From contig JBITNC010000002.1 in the NCBI GenBank assembly GCA_050084985.1, forward strand, positions 35,588,001 through 35,652,000: a stretch of DNA of 64,000 nucleotides, in the 5' to 3' direction. Below the pieces are notes generated by a model. It was not told where the DNA came from and did not search any database. It saw only the letters and a list, made by a program, of their open reading frames with translations. Origin of the DNA: Nageia nagi (lineage: Eukaryota > Pinophyta). Shown piece after piece: positions 43,014 to 53,600 of the stretch; position 1 is the first letter of the stretch; each line of letters begins with the position of its first letter. The translations under genes were made by a program, and so were the position numbers.

Positions 43014-43956
43014 AAACTTGACATCTTTCTTAAGTAAGTGAGTGAATGGTATACACTTATCCCCTAGCTATGACATGAACCTCTTAATTGAGTTTATCTT
43101 TCCTTGAAGGCTTCTAAGTTATTTCAAGTTTCTAGGATGAGACATATCAATAATGACTTTTACTTTCTTAGGATCTACCTCAATTCCTCTATTTGAAACC
43201 ATGAACACTAATAATGTTTTTGAGCACACTTTGAAGGTTTGAGTCTTAGTTTGTACCTTTGCAAAATATTGAATACCTCTTCAAGGGCTTGGAGATGGTC
43301 TTGACCTTGCTTTGATTTGACAAGGATGTCATCAACATAAACCTCCATTGTTTGATGAATGTGCTTACAAAACATAGTGACCATGGCTCTCTAATATTTA
43401 GCACTTGCATTTTTTAGTCCAAAAGACATAACCTTCCAAAAAACATTACCCCAAGCGGTTGTGGAAGTTGTTTTATGTCAGTTGAAAAGATTAATTAAAA
43501 TTTGATATAACCAAAAAAACCATCCATAAATGATAACATATCATGGTAAGCTATGCTATCAACAATCATATTAATATTAGGTAATGAAAAATTATCTTTA
43601 GAAAAAGCATTGTTGATATCACAAAAATCAGTACATATCCATATTTCATCAGTTGGTTTAATAATAGGAGAAATGTTGGAAATACAATCAACATAATCAA
43701 TAGGCTCTACGAATCCTACTTGTAAGTATTTTTCAATCTCCTTTTTTACTAACAAGGCCTTGGAAGGATGCATTTTTCTAGGATTTTTCTTAATTGGATT
43801 AGAATTTGCTTTTAATGGTAAATTATGCATGAAAAATGAAGGATCTAATCCAAACATATCATCATAAGACCAAGCAAAATTTTTAGAATGTGTAATGAAT
43901 TTAGATTTGTACCTTTCTTGCTCAAAAGAGGTTAGAGATGCTCCAATTTGAAGCAA
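43014..43956 (-). pseudogene. pol: Gyp-B reverse transcriptase
   Basis: The open part (43956-43495) has KNFAWSYDDMFGLDPSF, LLVKKEIEKYLQVGFVEPID, EIWICTDFCDINNAFSKDNF, LPNINMIVDSIAYHDMLSFM and DGFFGYIKF. Further on, in another frame, MEVYVDDILVKSKQGQDH retains both Asp of YVDD near 43310-43350, then FNILQRYKLRLKPSKC. Frameshifts and stops break it. Strongly similar to the Gyp-A RT. Confidence 0.85.
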
Positions 43957-43988
43957 TCTCTCTTTATATGTAGTACCAATGTTAATGT

Positions 43989-44306
43989 TTAGCAGCTCTT
44001 CTTGTGGGAAGGTGAGATCCTTCTTTTGTTATAATAATGATGGAAAATCCTACATAGTGGATCAACAATCTCATCTTCTTCTAAGGGTCGAACCTGTAAG
44101 ACATCATAAAAATTGACCTCTTGGCCAAAGTAAGCATACTCATGAAGCATATAAGAGGCATGACATTTTTCATTAGACTTGGGCAAATCTGAATGTGCCC
44201 CCAAGTATTCAAGAAAATCATCATTAGTACTAAAATAATCAAAGGCAATAGGCAAACTATGATCAATCCACATATCTTTATCAATTTCATCAAATAATTC
44301 TATCAC
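43989..44306 (-). pseudogene. pol: Gyp-B acidic linker between protease and RT
   Basis: An open stretch of 105 codons (IDKDMWIDHSLPIAFDYFST and so on), rich in Asp and Glu. Gyp-A has a comparable acidic linker before RT (about 16320-16600). No domain recognised. Confidence 0.5.
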
Positions 44307-44753
44307 ATTAGATGTTTTAATAAATTGTATGGGATCCCATTTTTGTTTGACCTATCCATCACTACCTAGACCTATCTTAGTAAGCTATGTTTTAGGATAA
44401 AAAGAAAAATTAGACATACCTTGTTTAGTTTTGCCTAAATTCCTCCCTTGTACTTGCAATTGTTAATCATATACTTTTGAATAAAAGTAGAAGGAAAGCT
44501 TTTACCTAATTCAAAAGATGTAAGAACATCATCTATAGAAGATTGGTTCCTCATGTTAGAATAAAAAGAGTTGGAGGGCCATTGATGTCACCATTATTAT
44601 GATGTTGGCATACTATATGCAAAATAGCACACCATTGAAAGCCTAAAAAAACTAATATTTGAGGTCATTCCAAGTATTTAATAGATGCAAATAAGTTTGT
44701 ATCATCTATTTTGTAAGTTCCCATACCTATTTCCATTATTTCCATGATTTACA

Positions 44754-44755
<2 letters not shown>

Positions 44756-44810
<55 letters not shown>
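44756..44810. repeat. (TA)n microsatellite in Gyp-B
   Basis: About 55 bp of uninterrupted TA between protease and linker. Confidence 0.95.
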
Positions 44811-44812
<2 letters not shown>

Positions 44813-44949
44813 CCTCAATGTGGGATCATATAAGGATTCTATTTTGAAAATTGATGGAACCAAGGCCATCTCCTCAAAGTTAGTAGCATTGCATAGTGCA
44901 CAGGGCTTTGGATCAACTAAAATTATTTATACTTCTTTATGGAATTCAA

Positions 44950-45520
44950 ATTTTAGATTACCATGTATTGTAGAAAGGATAGCTTCCATATCATGGATCT
45001 AAGGTCTTCCTAAAAGTATGTTATAACATAACTTGGAATCAACTACCTGAAACTTGGCTAGAATATTTCTAACTCTTGTGGTAATCATGATGGTAGCTAT
45101 GCCTAGTGGTTTCTTGGAAGAACTATTGTAAGCTCTCATTTTAAAAGTAGCTTCTTATAATGGGGGGATGGTTACACCTTTTTCTTGTAATTGAGTCAAA
45201 AAAAGGTTAGAACATACATTCACAACTAAACCATTATCTACCATGGTCCTTTTGACTTTCAAATCATCTACCAAAGGGGTGATATATAAGGTTGAACACT
45301 CATCTAGTAGTTCTTGGTTGAGTATTTCAAATTTGTAAAAGGAGATAGTGTCACTTTCCCTAATGGTTTGGAGCTTCTTAATAAATGTAACCTCTAAAAT
45401 GTTAGTAGGAATAGTTTCATTCTTGAATAAAGCATTTAAAACATCTCTATGAGATTGAGAAGTAGAAATGAGACCATACAAGCTAATCTTGGTTGGTGTC
45501 TTTTTTGATTTATCAATCAT
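44950..45520 (-). pseudogene. pol: Gyp-B protease
   Basis: TPLVDDLKVKRTMVDNGLVV, then NVCS (catalytic D in VDNG), IPPL, a stop, ATFKMRAYNSSSKKPLGIAT and FQVVDSKLCYNILLGRP, a TAG where Trp is usual, then IHDMEAILST. This is a complete retropepsin fold in outline. The upstream part of the ORF (from 45520) links it to gag. Confidence 0.75.
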
Positions 45521-45727
45521 ACTATAAACTTTAGGATTAGGTGGGACACTTACTTGTTCAATGGTGAAAGGATTTGGAACATTGCAGGGATGTCCTCTTC
45601 ACAAGTTAACACAAACCTCTTTGACTACTATGACCACATTGATGGCATCTCCTTGTTTAGCAATGCATTCCTCAATCTTGTACCTTCCTTATTATATAAG
45701 GGCTATTATAGCTATTTCTAATATTTT

Positions 45728-46693
45728 ACAAAAGTTTTTAGTGTGCCCTTTTCATTGATGGTAAACACAATATGCCTTGAAGTGTCCCAAAGGGGTATCA
45801 TCATCAACTTTTTGAAGTGGTTGAAGGAGGCCTTTCTTCATTAAGTCCCTCAAAATAATTCTTGGTTGAACTAGAAATGTGTAGTTGATATCCTTTAAGG
45901 AAGTAGATCTTTGTATCTTTGGAGGAGTCTTAGGTCTATCTGCCATATTAACTGGTTTCTCTTCTCTCTTGGAGTATGGTTTCATATTATCTTTGAACAA
46001 AGTGTTAGATGTATATTTAAGCTCTTCTATAGATAATAAATTTTTTTCTTTTTGCAACAATTGTTGAACTAGAGTACTAAAACCAACATCATTATAACTA
46101 GGAGCATGCAATTTAAGTATAGGAATAATAGATTCATGAAATATACCATAAATCTCATATTCATCTAATTTAACTTGAGTAGTTTGCCATACCTTTTTGA
46201 AGCATAATACATACTTTTGTATGGTTTCATTGCTTCCTTAATGAAGTGCACATAATTTTGATATATTACTTTATTCTTTAATATTGTGCTTGTATTGACC
46301 CATAAATGTTTGAACCAAGGTTTTGAAGGAATCAATAGACTTACCAGGAAGAGAGTAAAACCACTGAGTAGCATCACCTTCCAAACTCCTTGGGAAGAAT
46401 TTAGCCATTAACCTCTCATCTGAACCCAATTTCAATAAGCACTCTTGAAAACTAATGAGATGCTACTTGGGATCCTATTCACCACTAAACATCTCGAACT
46501 TGAGGATCTTGTGATCAGGTGGTAGGGGAAAATTATGGATGTCATCCATCAAGGATGAAATGAAAATGCCATCATAGTCATTAGGATTGGATGGTGGGGT
46601 GGTATTGGATGAACCTCCTAGATTAGTCAAGCTAAAACTTGGATTGTTGTTCATAGCAATCTTCCTTTGCAATTCCAAAATATTCATGTCCAA
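45728..46693 (-). pseudogene. gag: Gyp-B gag (broken)
   Basis: Begins MDMNILELQRKIAMNNNPSF, with HKILKFEMFSGE, a stop, RSLEGDATQWFYSLPGKSID and TLVQTFMGQYKHNI of the capsid. IILRDLMKKGLLQPLQKV (compare FILKDLMERGLLQPLPK in Gyp-A) follows, then the zinc knuckle CVYHQ, a TGA, KGHTKNFC (45728-45769), again the C-X2-H-X4-H-X4-C form. One frame holds the N-terminal part and the linker-knuckle part with stops between. Confidence 0.8.
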
Positions 46694-46832
46694 ATCCTAA
46701 AGCATGGCTATTAGTTGATCAATCTTAACACCACTGGCATCCTAAAGATAGAAATATATTATGCTAGTGGCTTGATCCTAATAAGAAAAGTTAACACAAT
46801 CTTGCCTCTAGGTCAATATAAATCGAACAATT

Positions 46833-46842
46833 GGGTTCACCA
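46833..46842 (-). other. Gyp-B primer binding site
   Basis: Minus strand TGGTGAACCC three bases from the LTR end. Confidence 0.7.
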
Positions 46843-46845
46843 AAA

Positions 46846-47481
46846 TGTAGATGCTAAATAATGTGATTAATGCAAATTGGGTTGATTTATACACTATTAC
46901 TCTACTTTGTAAATGTTGATGCATATATCAAAAATATGGCAATAACATGTAATAAGAATGCAGTAATATTTACTTAGATTCTATATTTGTTCCATTAATA
47001 ATAAAATGCACAAAAGATAGAGCATAAATTCATGAAAAGGCACATTGTTGGTGCCCTAGAATTGGCACACCATTGGTGCTATAAGGTGAGCGAAATTACA
47101 AACATGAACAAGAATGTAGCAATGAGAAAACTATATGATAAACATACATGTGAACTTATAGAATAATAGATGTACAATATAGATAGACAAAACAAGTTGT
47201 AATCTTTCAAATGATCTTCAATTGATAATCCTTGTATTAGCTTGAAATCATTATTTTTCCATGATTCGCTCATGATTCTATATGCCATCAAATGATGCCT
47301 TTATATATGATACAAGTTTACATGACTTTGATATTTTGACCCCTTGTAGATTCCATAAGGGTCAAAGATATGGCCTGCACTACTTATTTTATACATCTTA
47401 AATTCCTTTTTTAAATAATACATTTTCAAGGGATTAAAAATATTTATTAAATACATAAAGGTTCATTTTGAGGCATCTACA
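46846..47481 (-). repeat. Gyp-B 5' LTR (636 bp)
   Basis: Plus-strand ends TGTAGATGC...GCATCTACA, a perfect 9-bp terminal inverted repeat. It aligns with 41306-41887. Confidence 0.85.
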
Positions 47482-47486
47482 CAAAG

Positions 47487-49112
47487 TAAACCTATGTCGT
47501 TGATAGCTTGAATTTCATAGAATTTTTCAATCACATCTTTTACAGTTTTATTTATCATTTCTATAGAAAACCATATTTATGAGATAATGGCATTTTCAAA
47601 TAGACATTCAAATATTTTGTAACATGCCCCATTTATAATGAATTCATAATAAACACACGTAATTAGCAGTGTAGAAATAGTCATATCAGATCTACAAATT
47701 TTAATGATATTCAATTAAAAGCAAGTAATAACATTTTACATCATAAAATTATGAAATGAAATTTCTATATTGCATAATATTCTACTTGTGAGAAATAACT
47801 TGATCATTTTTGACCTTATATACTTTTTTTCTATGCATAAACCATATCATGATATCCTTAACCATTTTAAACTTTTAAAAGCATGATAGCATTGTTGATA
47901 CTTGAAAGCATCCATAATTTGATTTTAATCATGCCACTAACGGCATGAGAATGATAGAATTGCATTTTCAAGAGAAAGATTCCATTCAATTGGAATTGAA
48001 AAATAACCATTCAGATATGCAATATTCCATTTACATGTATGTATACAATGCCATACTGCTATATTATACTAGATTTTTAGAGATACAATGGCCTTGAATT
48101 TTCATATTTCATTAGTAAAAAATGCATTTGATTTGAAATAGTAGTCATAAGAATAGCATATGTAATGTTCACTTTTTATAACAAATATTTAAATAAGTAA
48201 TAATGATATTAATTCATCAATTAAAATAGATTTTGTAATGAATAACATAAACATGATCATAACATAACCAATATCAAAATGTTTGACATGATATACTATA
48301 CCTGTAATTGCCTGTGTGCCCCAAGAATGGGCAATTTTGCACTTTATAATTTTGAACTTTGAATTTTTGTCTTCTAATTTTTTTACATTTGATTTCTATC
48401 ATGCTCCTAGCTAAAACTAAAATTTCCCCCATCTAAAAGTTATATTTCCCATAGCTAAAACTGATATTACCCTTTGCTGAGACTATATCTGCTTTTTCTT
48501 GATTTCTCTTATTTATTTTTTTTTATTTTTAATGAAATGTAGCAAATATGGGATGTAGTGACTAGACACAATACTACTTTTGCATGAGACATTTGATTAG
48601 AATGGAAATTTGAGAACCTTGAGGAGAGATAAAGATAAGAAAATATTTGATGAAAGAAGAAGACCTGATGAAATGATAAGGATGAAAAGATGTGAAAAGA
48701 TAAAATAAGAAGCAATAGAACATGATTTAAAAGATGAAGATGCAAATATGTCATGATTAAAAACTTGATAAAATTTTCCATGGTAACCAAATGCATGCAA
48801 GGGACTGATTTATGATATGCAACCTATATGAAATGCATCATATATGACTAGAAATTATAGTACACTAGAGGGTGGTGGAACCACTACCATATTTAGCTAT
48901 TTTTATAAGAGAAGTTGACCTTATTTGTTTAAATAATCTGCTACATTTTTCAAACCTTGAGCTACTGCTTTCTCCATAACATCAATAATTTCAAGTTGCA
49001 TTAATATAGAAACTATGTTGAATATTCCCATATGCAAAAACATATTAAGGAGTTCAATCTTAAATTGATACTTTTTGAGATACCAATATTTTTGCATTAT
49101 ATATTCCTATAA
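47487..49112 (-). other. Gyp-D internal non-coding DNA, 5' part
   Basis: AT-rich. No RT, protease or PMD-like text on either strand. The overlapping minus ORFs at 48509-48800 are hydrophobic low-complexity and not supported. Confidence 0.5.
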
Positions 49113-50038
49113 CTAAATCTCAATTATATCTAACACTTTTTGATCGATTTTATATCTCCCTTGTGTAATGAGATCCAAAATTGCAATCTCTAAGGCCTTA
49201 CAAGAATTTGTAGAATGACCTCTTCTTTGATGATAAGTGCAATAAGCATTCACATTTCTCGTTGGAACACTATCATCTTCTACTCTTATTTTTAATTGAT
49301 GCAATAAATCCTTCTTAAGCAAATATATGAAAATAACCTTGGTAGATGGCTACTAAACATCTCAAATTTAAGGACCTCTTGATCAGATGGTGGATCAAAA
49401 TTTACAACAGGGGCACCCTATTTAGGTTTTTCCACAATGTGGGCATCTTGTATTTTCAAAATTTCTTGAGATATTATTTTTTTCCAACATTATTTTATTT
49501 TTGATTGTTGACATAGAATTTGAATTTGAGGTTTAGGTTGTGGTTTAGGTTGAGGTTGAGGTTTTTGACTATGTTGTTGCTTGTGTATTTCCTCTTTCTC
49601 AAACTTTTGCATGCAATATTTCCTTGCATATGGATCTTCTAATAATGTATCTAGTTATTTCCTTAGAAATGCATGATATTTTTCCTTTAAATCAAGATTA
49701 GTCAAAATGCCTAACATCAAAGAAGGATTGGCTAACACATGCTCTTTAATTTTTTTGAGTTGATCATGAGGTATCAAATTTTCAAATGCAATATCATACA
49801 TTTCATATTTATCCATAGCTTCAAGTTTTAAATATGCATCATAATCAATTTCATTCATATAATCATCATCATCATTATCACTATCATTATAGCTATCATT
49901 ATCATGCACTTGATTTTCTATAATTGATACATCATTTTGCACATCATCATTTGCAGTAGTTAAGCATGAATTTGGTAAACTCATTTCATAACAAGACTTT
50001 TTATTGTTATTTTGCATAACATCCACATGCTTAGACAT
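49113..50038 (-). pseudogene. gag: Gyp-D gag, capsid region deleted
   Basis: From 50038: a leader, an acidic run (NDSDNDDDDYMNEIDYDAYL), FENLIPHDQLKKIKEHVL, then a Pro/Gln stretch (HSQKPQPQPKPQPKPQ) after a stop. PPSDQEVLKFEMF aligns with the Gyp-B gag just before its capsid. A few codons later comes the knuckle CTYHQRRGHSTNSC (49200-49241) and ALEIAILDLITQGRYKID. The capsid that should lie between is missing, so the protein could not form particles. The knuckle is again C-H-H-C. Confidence 0.7.
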
Positions 50039-50746
50039 TTTTTATTTAGGGTAAGGTGTAAATAAATCACTTATTATATTCCATTATTTAATAAAACCAC
50101 TTTTATATGTAATATCCATGTTAAAATGCAAGATATAGAGCTTTCCACAAAACTTTAAGAAATATGATAAAATAAACACTTTTACACCATGCAAAATTAA
50201 AAACAAGTTTCTAGCATGTGTATCTATGATATGGGACAAGTTTTATAAGGTTATAACTATCAAAATTCAAGAAAATAATCTTTAAAATTCAATTTTTATA
50301 CAAAAACATTTTATTGAAAAATCTATAGAAATCTTGATAATGACCTTTGGTTTTGGCAAGTGTTGATTATGAAACAAGTCACAAAATAGTTGCAAAATAT
50401 TTTCAAATTTGATGATTTTTCAATGTGACATTTTTTGCAAAAAACTTTTCAAAATCAACCAAAATATGCAAATGTATACCTAAAAAAAAAATTCCAATTA
50501 TATTTATCTATGGTTTGGAAAACAATTTCTAATGCTAGATCCCACCAAATTGAATAAAATGACCTCCAAAAATTGAGCTTTTCTATAATGATGTTTTTCA
50601 TGATTTTTTTTTCAAGCAATAAAATTTTCTAAATTTGAGAAAAAATAATTCAACCAAAAATAAAACAAAACCAATGGTTTCTAATGCAAAACTCCTAAAA
50701 AAATGATGCCCTTAAAATAAAAATTCTAGGGTTTGTAAGATATGTT
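50039..50746 (-). other. Gyp-D leader between PBS and gag
   Basis: AT-rich, no ORF or repeat of note. Confidence 0.5.
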
Positions 50747-50756
50747 GGATTCACCA
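50747..50756 (-). other. Gyp-D primer binding site
   Basis: Minus strand TGGTGAATCC, one base different from the sites of Gyp-A and Gyp-B. Confidence 0.65.
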
Positions 50757-50759
50757 AAA

Positions 50760-51518
50760 TGTAGACTCTAAATTATGTAAAATATGAATATACATAATAA
50801 ATAAATTGATCTACAATATAAGAAGAAATAGATGATGTACACTATATCGAATACAACAAATATACATGAAAAGCATGCACCTAATATGAAGTGTATGTAC
50901 AATCCTCGAATTTAGATAGTAATGAATCTTCAAAGGATTGGGATAGGATTTGAGGTGAGCTCATGATGGATTTTTGCATGTATGAATCAATATCCCTTGC
51001 CACCAAAATTTGAAACCCCTGATCTAGAAGATGCATTTCGTTGATGGCCAAAGAGAAGCATATCACTAAGAGCCTAAGAAAGTACATCACTAATTGCATA
51101 GGATATGTTGAATTATGTCATGTGCAAAAGATAAAGAGTCTCAGATTTTAGAGTATAACAATTTATCATAATATATGGCATCCAAAGACACTGTTACAGT
51201 TGATAACCACCTATCAGAGTTTTTATCATATCAAAGATTTCCAATCTATGGAGATCAACCTATTCCACCCATTTATATAGCTTGCAAAGACATAGAAAAG
51301 AATTAAGGCTGACCTTTTGCAATAATATAATCATTTTTCTATTCAAGATACTTTAAAATATAAATCATGATAAATGATATAGCATTTAATATAACACATG
51401 AAATTGCATTGTAATATCAACTTTATCTTGATATATGCAATATTGCATTAAGTCATTTAGGAAGTCTAAATATGATTTATTAAATAAATAAATAATAAAT
51501 CTTTTTTAGATGTATATA
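50760..51518 (-). repeat. Gyp-D 5' LTR (759 bp)
   Basis: Aligns with 39904-40659. Begins TGTAGACTC on the plus strand; the far end is mutated (GATGTATATA for GGTATCTACA). Minus-strand TATATAAATGG near 51280 is a likely TATA box. Confidence 0.85.
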
Positions 51519-51900
51519 GTTGAACTTGAATCTTGGAAGCTATTTGAATATGCATGTTGGATAGTATTTTGATCACCTTAAACTCTGTCTTATCTAGCTG
51601 GGTAACCTTCTTGGGAATTTATGTGATGGGAAGGTTTAACCTTTTACAAACTTCATATGGCATAACATTTCCTACAATCTTCATTGTTGAAAGAAATGGT
51701 GGTGATTGTCCATTTTATTTTCCTTTATGTATAGACAAAGTATTCACCTCTATGGGTTTGGATGCTTTAATGGACTTGGGCACCCATTTTTGTTTGTACT
51801 TCAAGTGAACTTGTTTAGCTATTTCTTGATGGGTTTATATTTTCTATCAATTTGAATCACATCATAAATAAAGGCCCTCAACTTAGTCTTATTGAATTAT
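51519..51900 (-). pseudogene. pol: Gyp-E protease, N-terminal half
   Basis: Minus strand: GNVMPYEVCKRLNLPIT, then IPKKVTQLDKTEFKVIKILS and NMHIQIASKIQVQ, ending exactly at Gyp-D. The text continues at 39903. The catalytic DSG/DGG position upstream is degraded. The plus ORF at 51554-51808 is a shadow. Confidence 0.6.
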
Positions 51901-53600
51901 TCAATGAGATTGTAAAACAAAGCACAAGGATCTTCTTCTTTAATCATCTTCTTATTTTGATTCTACCCTTGAGATTATTCTGATTGAGCAAGTACATGCT
52001 TTGGCTGAGCAATGGAAGAAGATGCCTCCCCCCAATGGTCATAAACATTCTTGACTTGTGGAGCCAAGTGAATGGGAGGAGGATTGACTTGAGAAGTCAA
52101 CTTTGGTCATGGGAGATTTATCACTTCTCTAAAAATTTTAAGTAGGTCAAACTGGTGTTGATTGTGCAACATAAAGTTCTTCTTCTATATCCAATACCTG
52201 AGTAGCAGCTTATTCTTCTAGGAAGAGTTATTGTGTGGTCTAGACTTCATCATTCATATTGTATGCCTCTACATCGACCATTTTAGTAAGCATCACTTGG
52301 TATTGGTCAACTTGATGAGCACTAGTAGCATTTAAAGGCATAATCTCCATGTTGTATATCTCTTGATGGAAGATATTCAATGTTGTTTTAAATTTTGGAT
52401 AATTTATTTCACTATGTACCATCATGAAGTGAATTTTGCACTAGTTTGGTATTGACACAATAGGTATGTCATTGTTATTGATTTGATTTAAATTATTTTT
52501 ATTGTTATTGGTAATAAGATTAGGTACCCTATCATTGATTGTAGCAGTGTTCCAGTATCAGTTGGGCCTCTAAAAATTATAGGCTATGGGCCTATCATTT
52601 TGATTATTTTGGTTTTGGTTTCCATGATCCCTCTTAATTTGCATGATATCATTGCTCATTTATTGCATCATTCTTTCCAAATTTGCCATTGCTTCATTCT
52701 TGTTAGGATCATTGATGGGAGTATTCGAAGTTGTTGAGGCTTTAGGAGTTGCATAAGGTAAGAAAGATGATCGAGGCTTAGAGTTAATGATAGAAGGAAA
52801 AGATGATAGAGTAGAGATAGTGGAGGAATAACCAAAGCATTTGTTATACTGGCAACAAGCATTTGTAATTATGAGTAATAGGGTAATATTTGATTCAGGT
52901 GAATGGCATTGGTATACATAGGAAGGCTTAGTAATATTAGGCTATTCACACTTTGCATTTTAGAAATATAATTGTATACATTTGGATATTAGAGAGCAAT
53001 TTTCATGCTACCAAATGGATCTACAACAAGTAGTTAGGATGAAAATTATTGTTCAACATTGATAGCTTCTCCATAGGCCTCTACTAGAGTTGTGACATAT
53101 TCTCCTCTATGAATAAAAGAAAAGATTAAAGGATTCAAAGCCTTGAAATAAAATTGCAATTTTATACATTGATTAATATTTCTTGGGGGAATTAATCTGG
53201 AGTAAGCTTTTTGAAATCTAACATTGAATGCATAGATAAGTTTTCTAGGTTGTTGCTTTGTTGTAATGAATTGAAGGTACAACACTGATGGGTCAATGTG
53301 AATTTTGAATTGATTGAAAAATGTTTCTTGTAGTTGATACCAAGAAGTGATGGACCCATGTGGTATGCTAACATACCAATTGAGAGTTGATCACCCAATG
53401 AGAGTGAGAAGAGTCAGCAAGCCACATCTGCATGAATTACATTCAATATGGCCATAGATTCTTTGTATAAATTGATATTCTCTTCAATCATTTGAGTACC
53501 ATTAACCTTAAACTTAGTAATATTTTGAGTAGTTTTCTTAGGTTGCTAACCTAGAATATTGATGGGTATCCCTTATTGCCAAGGAATGGTTTATACAAGT
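51901..53600 (-). pseudogene. gag: Gyp-E gag (broken)
   Basis: WYVSIPHGSITSWYQLQETF, then QFKIHIDPSVLYLQFITTKQ, LIYAFNVRFQKAYSRLIPPR, FYFKALNPLIFSFIHRG and TLVEAYGEAINVE: a Gypsy gag capsid (53400-53046). An Asn-rich region (NQNQNNQNDRP near 52610) follows, then MEIMPLNATSAHQVDQYQ and an acidic linker to protease. Frames are broken by numerous stops. Confidence 0.7.

Larger units (their letters stand above)
41306..47481 (-). mobile_element. Gyp-B: Tat-type Gypsy element lacking integrase
   Basis: 5' LTR 46846-47481, PBS 46833-46842, gag, protease, RT, RNase H and archaeal-type RNase H in order, then a 3' LTR (41306-41887) missing its first 62 bp. Flanks are TAAAG (41301-41305) and CAAAG (47482-47486), a TSD with one transition. 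The deletion joining the archaeal-type RNase H to the LTR removed integrase and the PPT. It is a close relative of Gyp-A in coding content. Confidence 0.85.
39904..51518 (-). mobile_element. Gyp-D: pol-less Gypsy-type element split by Gyp-B
   Basis: LTRs at 39904-40659 and 50760-51518, PPT 40660-40675, PBS 50747-50756 and a reduced gag (49113-50038). Flanks on the minus strand are TCAAC and TCAAT, a probable TSD with one transition. Excluding Gyp-B it is about 5.4 kb. No pol was found. It lies in the Gyp-E protease. LTR, PPT and adjacent sequence are related to Gyp-C. Confidence 0.8.
34278..53600 (-). mobile_element. Gyp-E: decayed Ty3/Gypsy element, PR-aRH-RT-RH-IN order (interrupted)
   Basis: In minus-strand order: gag (53530-51900), protease split by Gyp-D (51800-51519 and 39903-39640), archaeal-type RNase H (39290-38880), RT (38580-38023, then 36280), RNase H (36193-36005) and integrase (35530-34364). 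Coding pieces are full of stops. The left edge is set where repeat X begins at 34277. The right edge is not defined; ORF1 and X-right up to 60930 may be its 5' part. Confidence 0.7.

Noticed and set aside
48509-48800. Small membrane protein genes
   Set aside because: Two overlapping frames both look hydrophobic because of T-rich sequence; no start context or homology.
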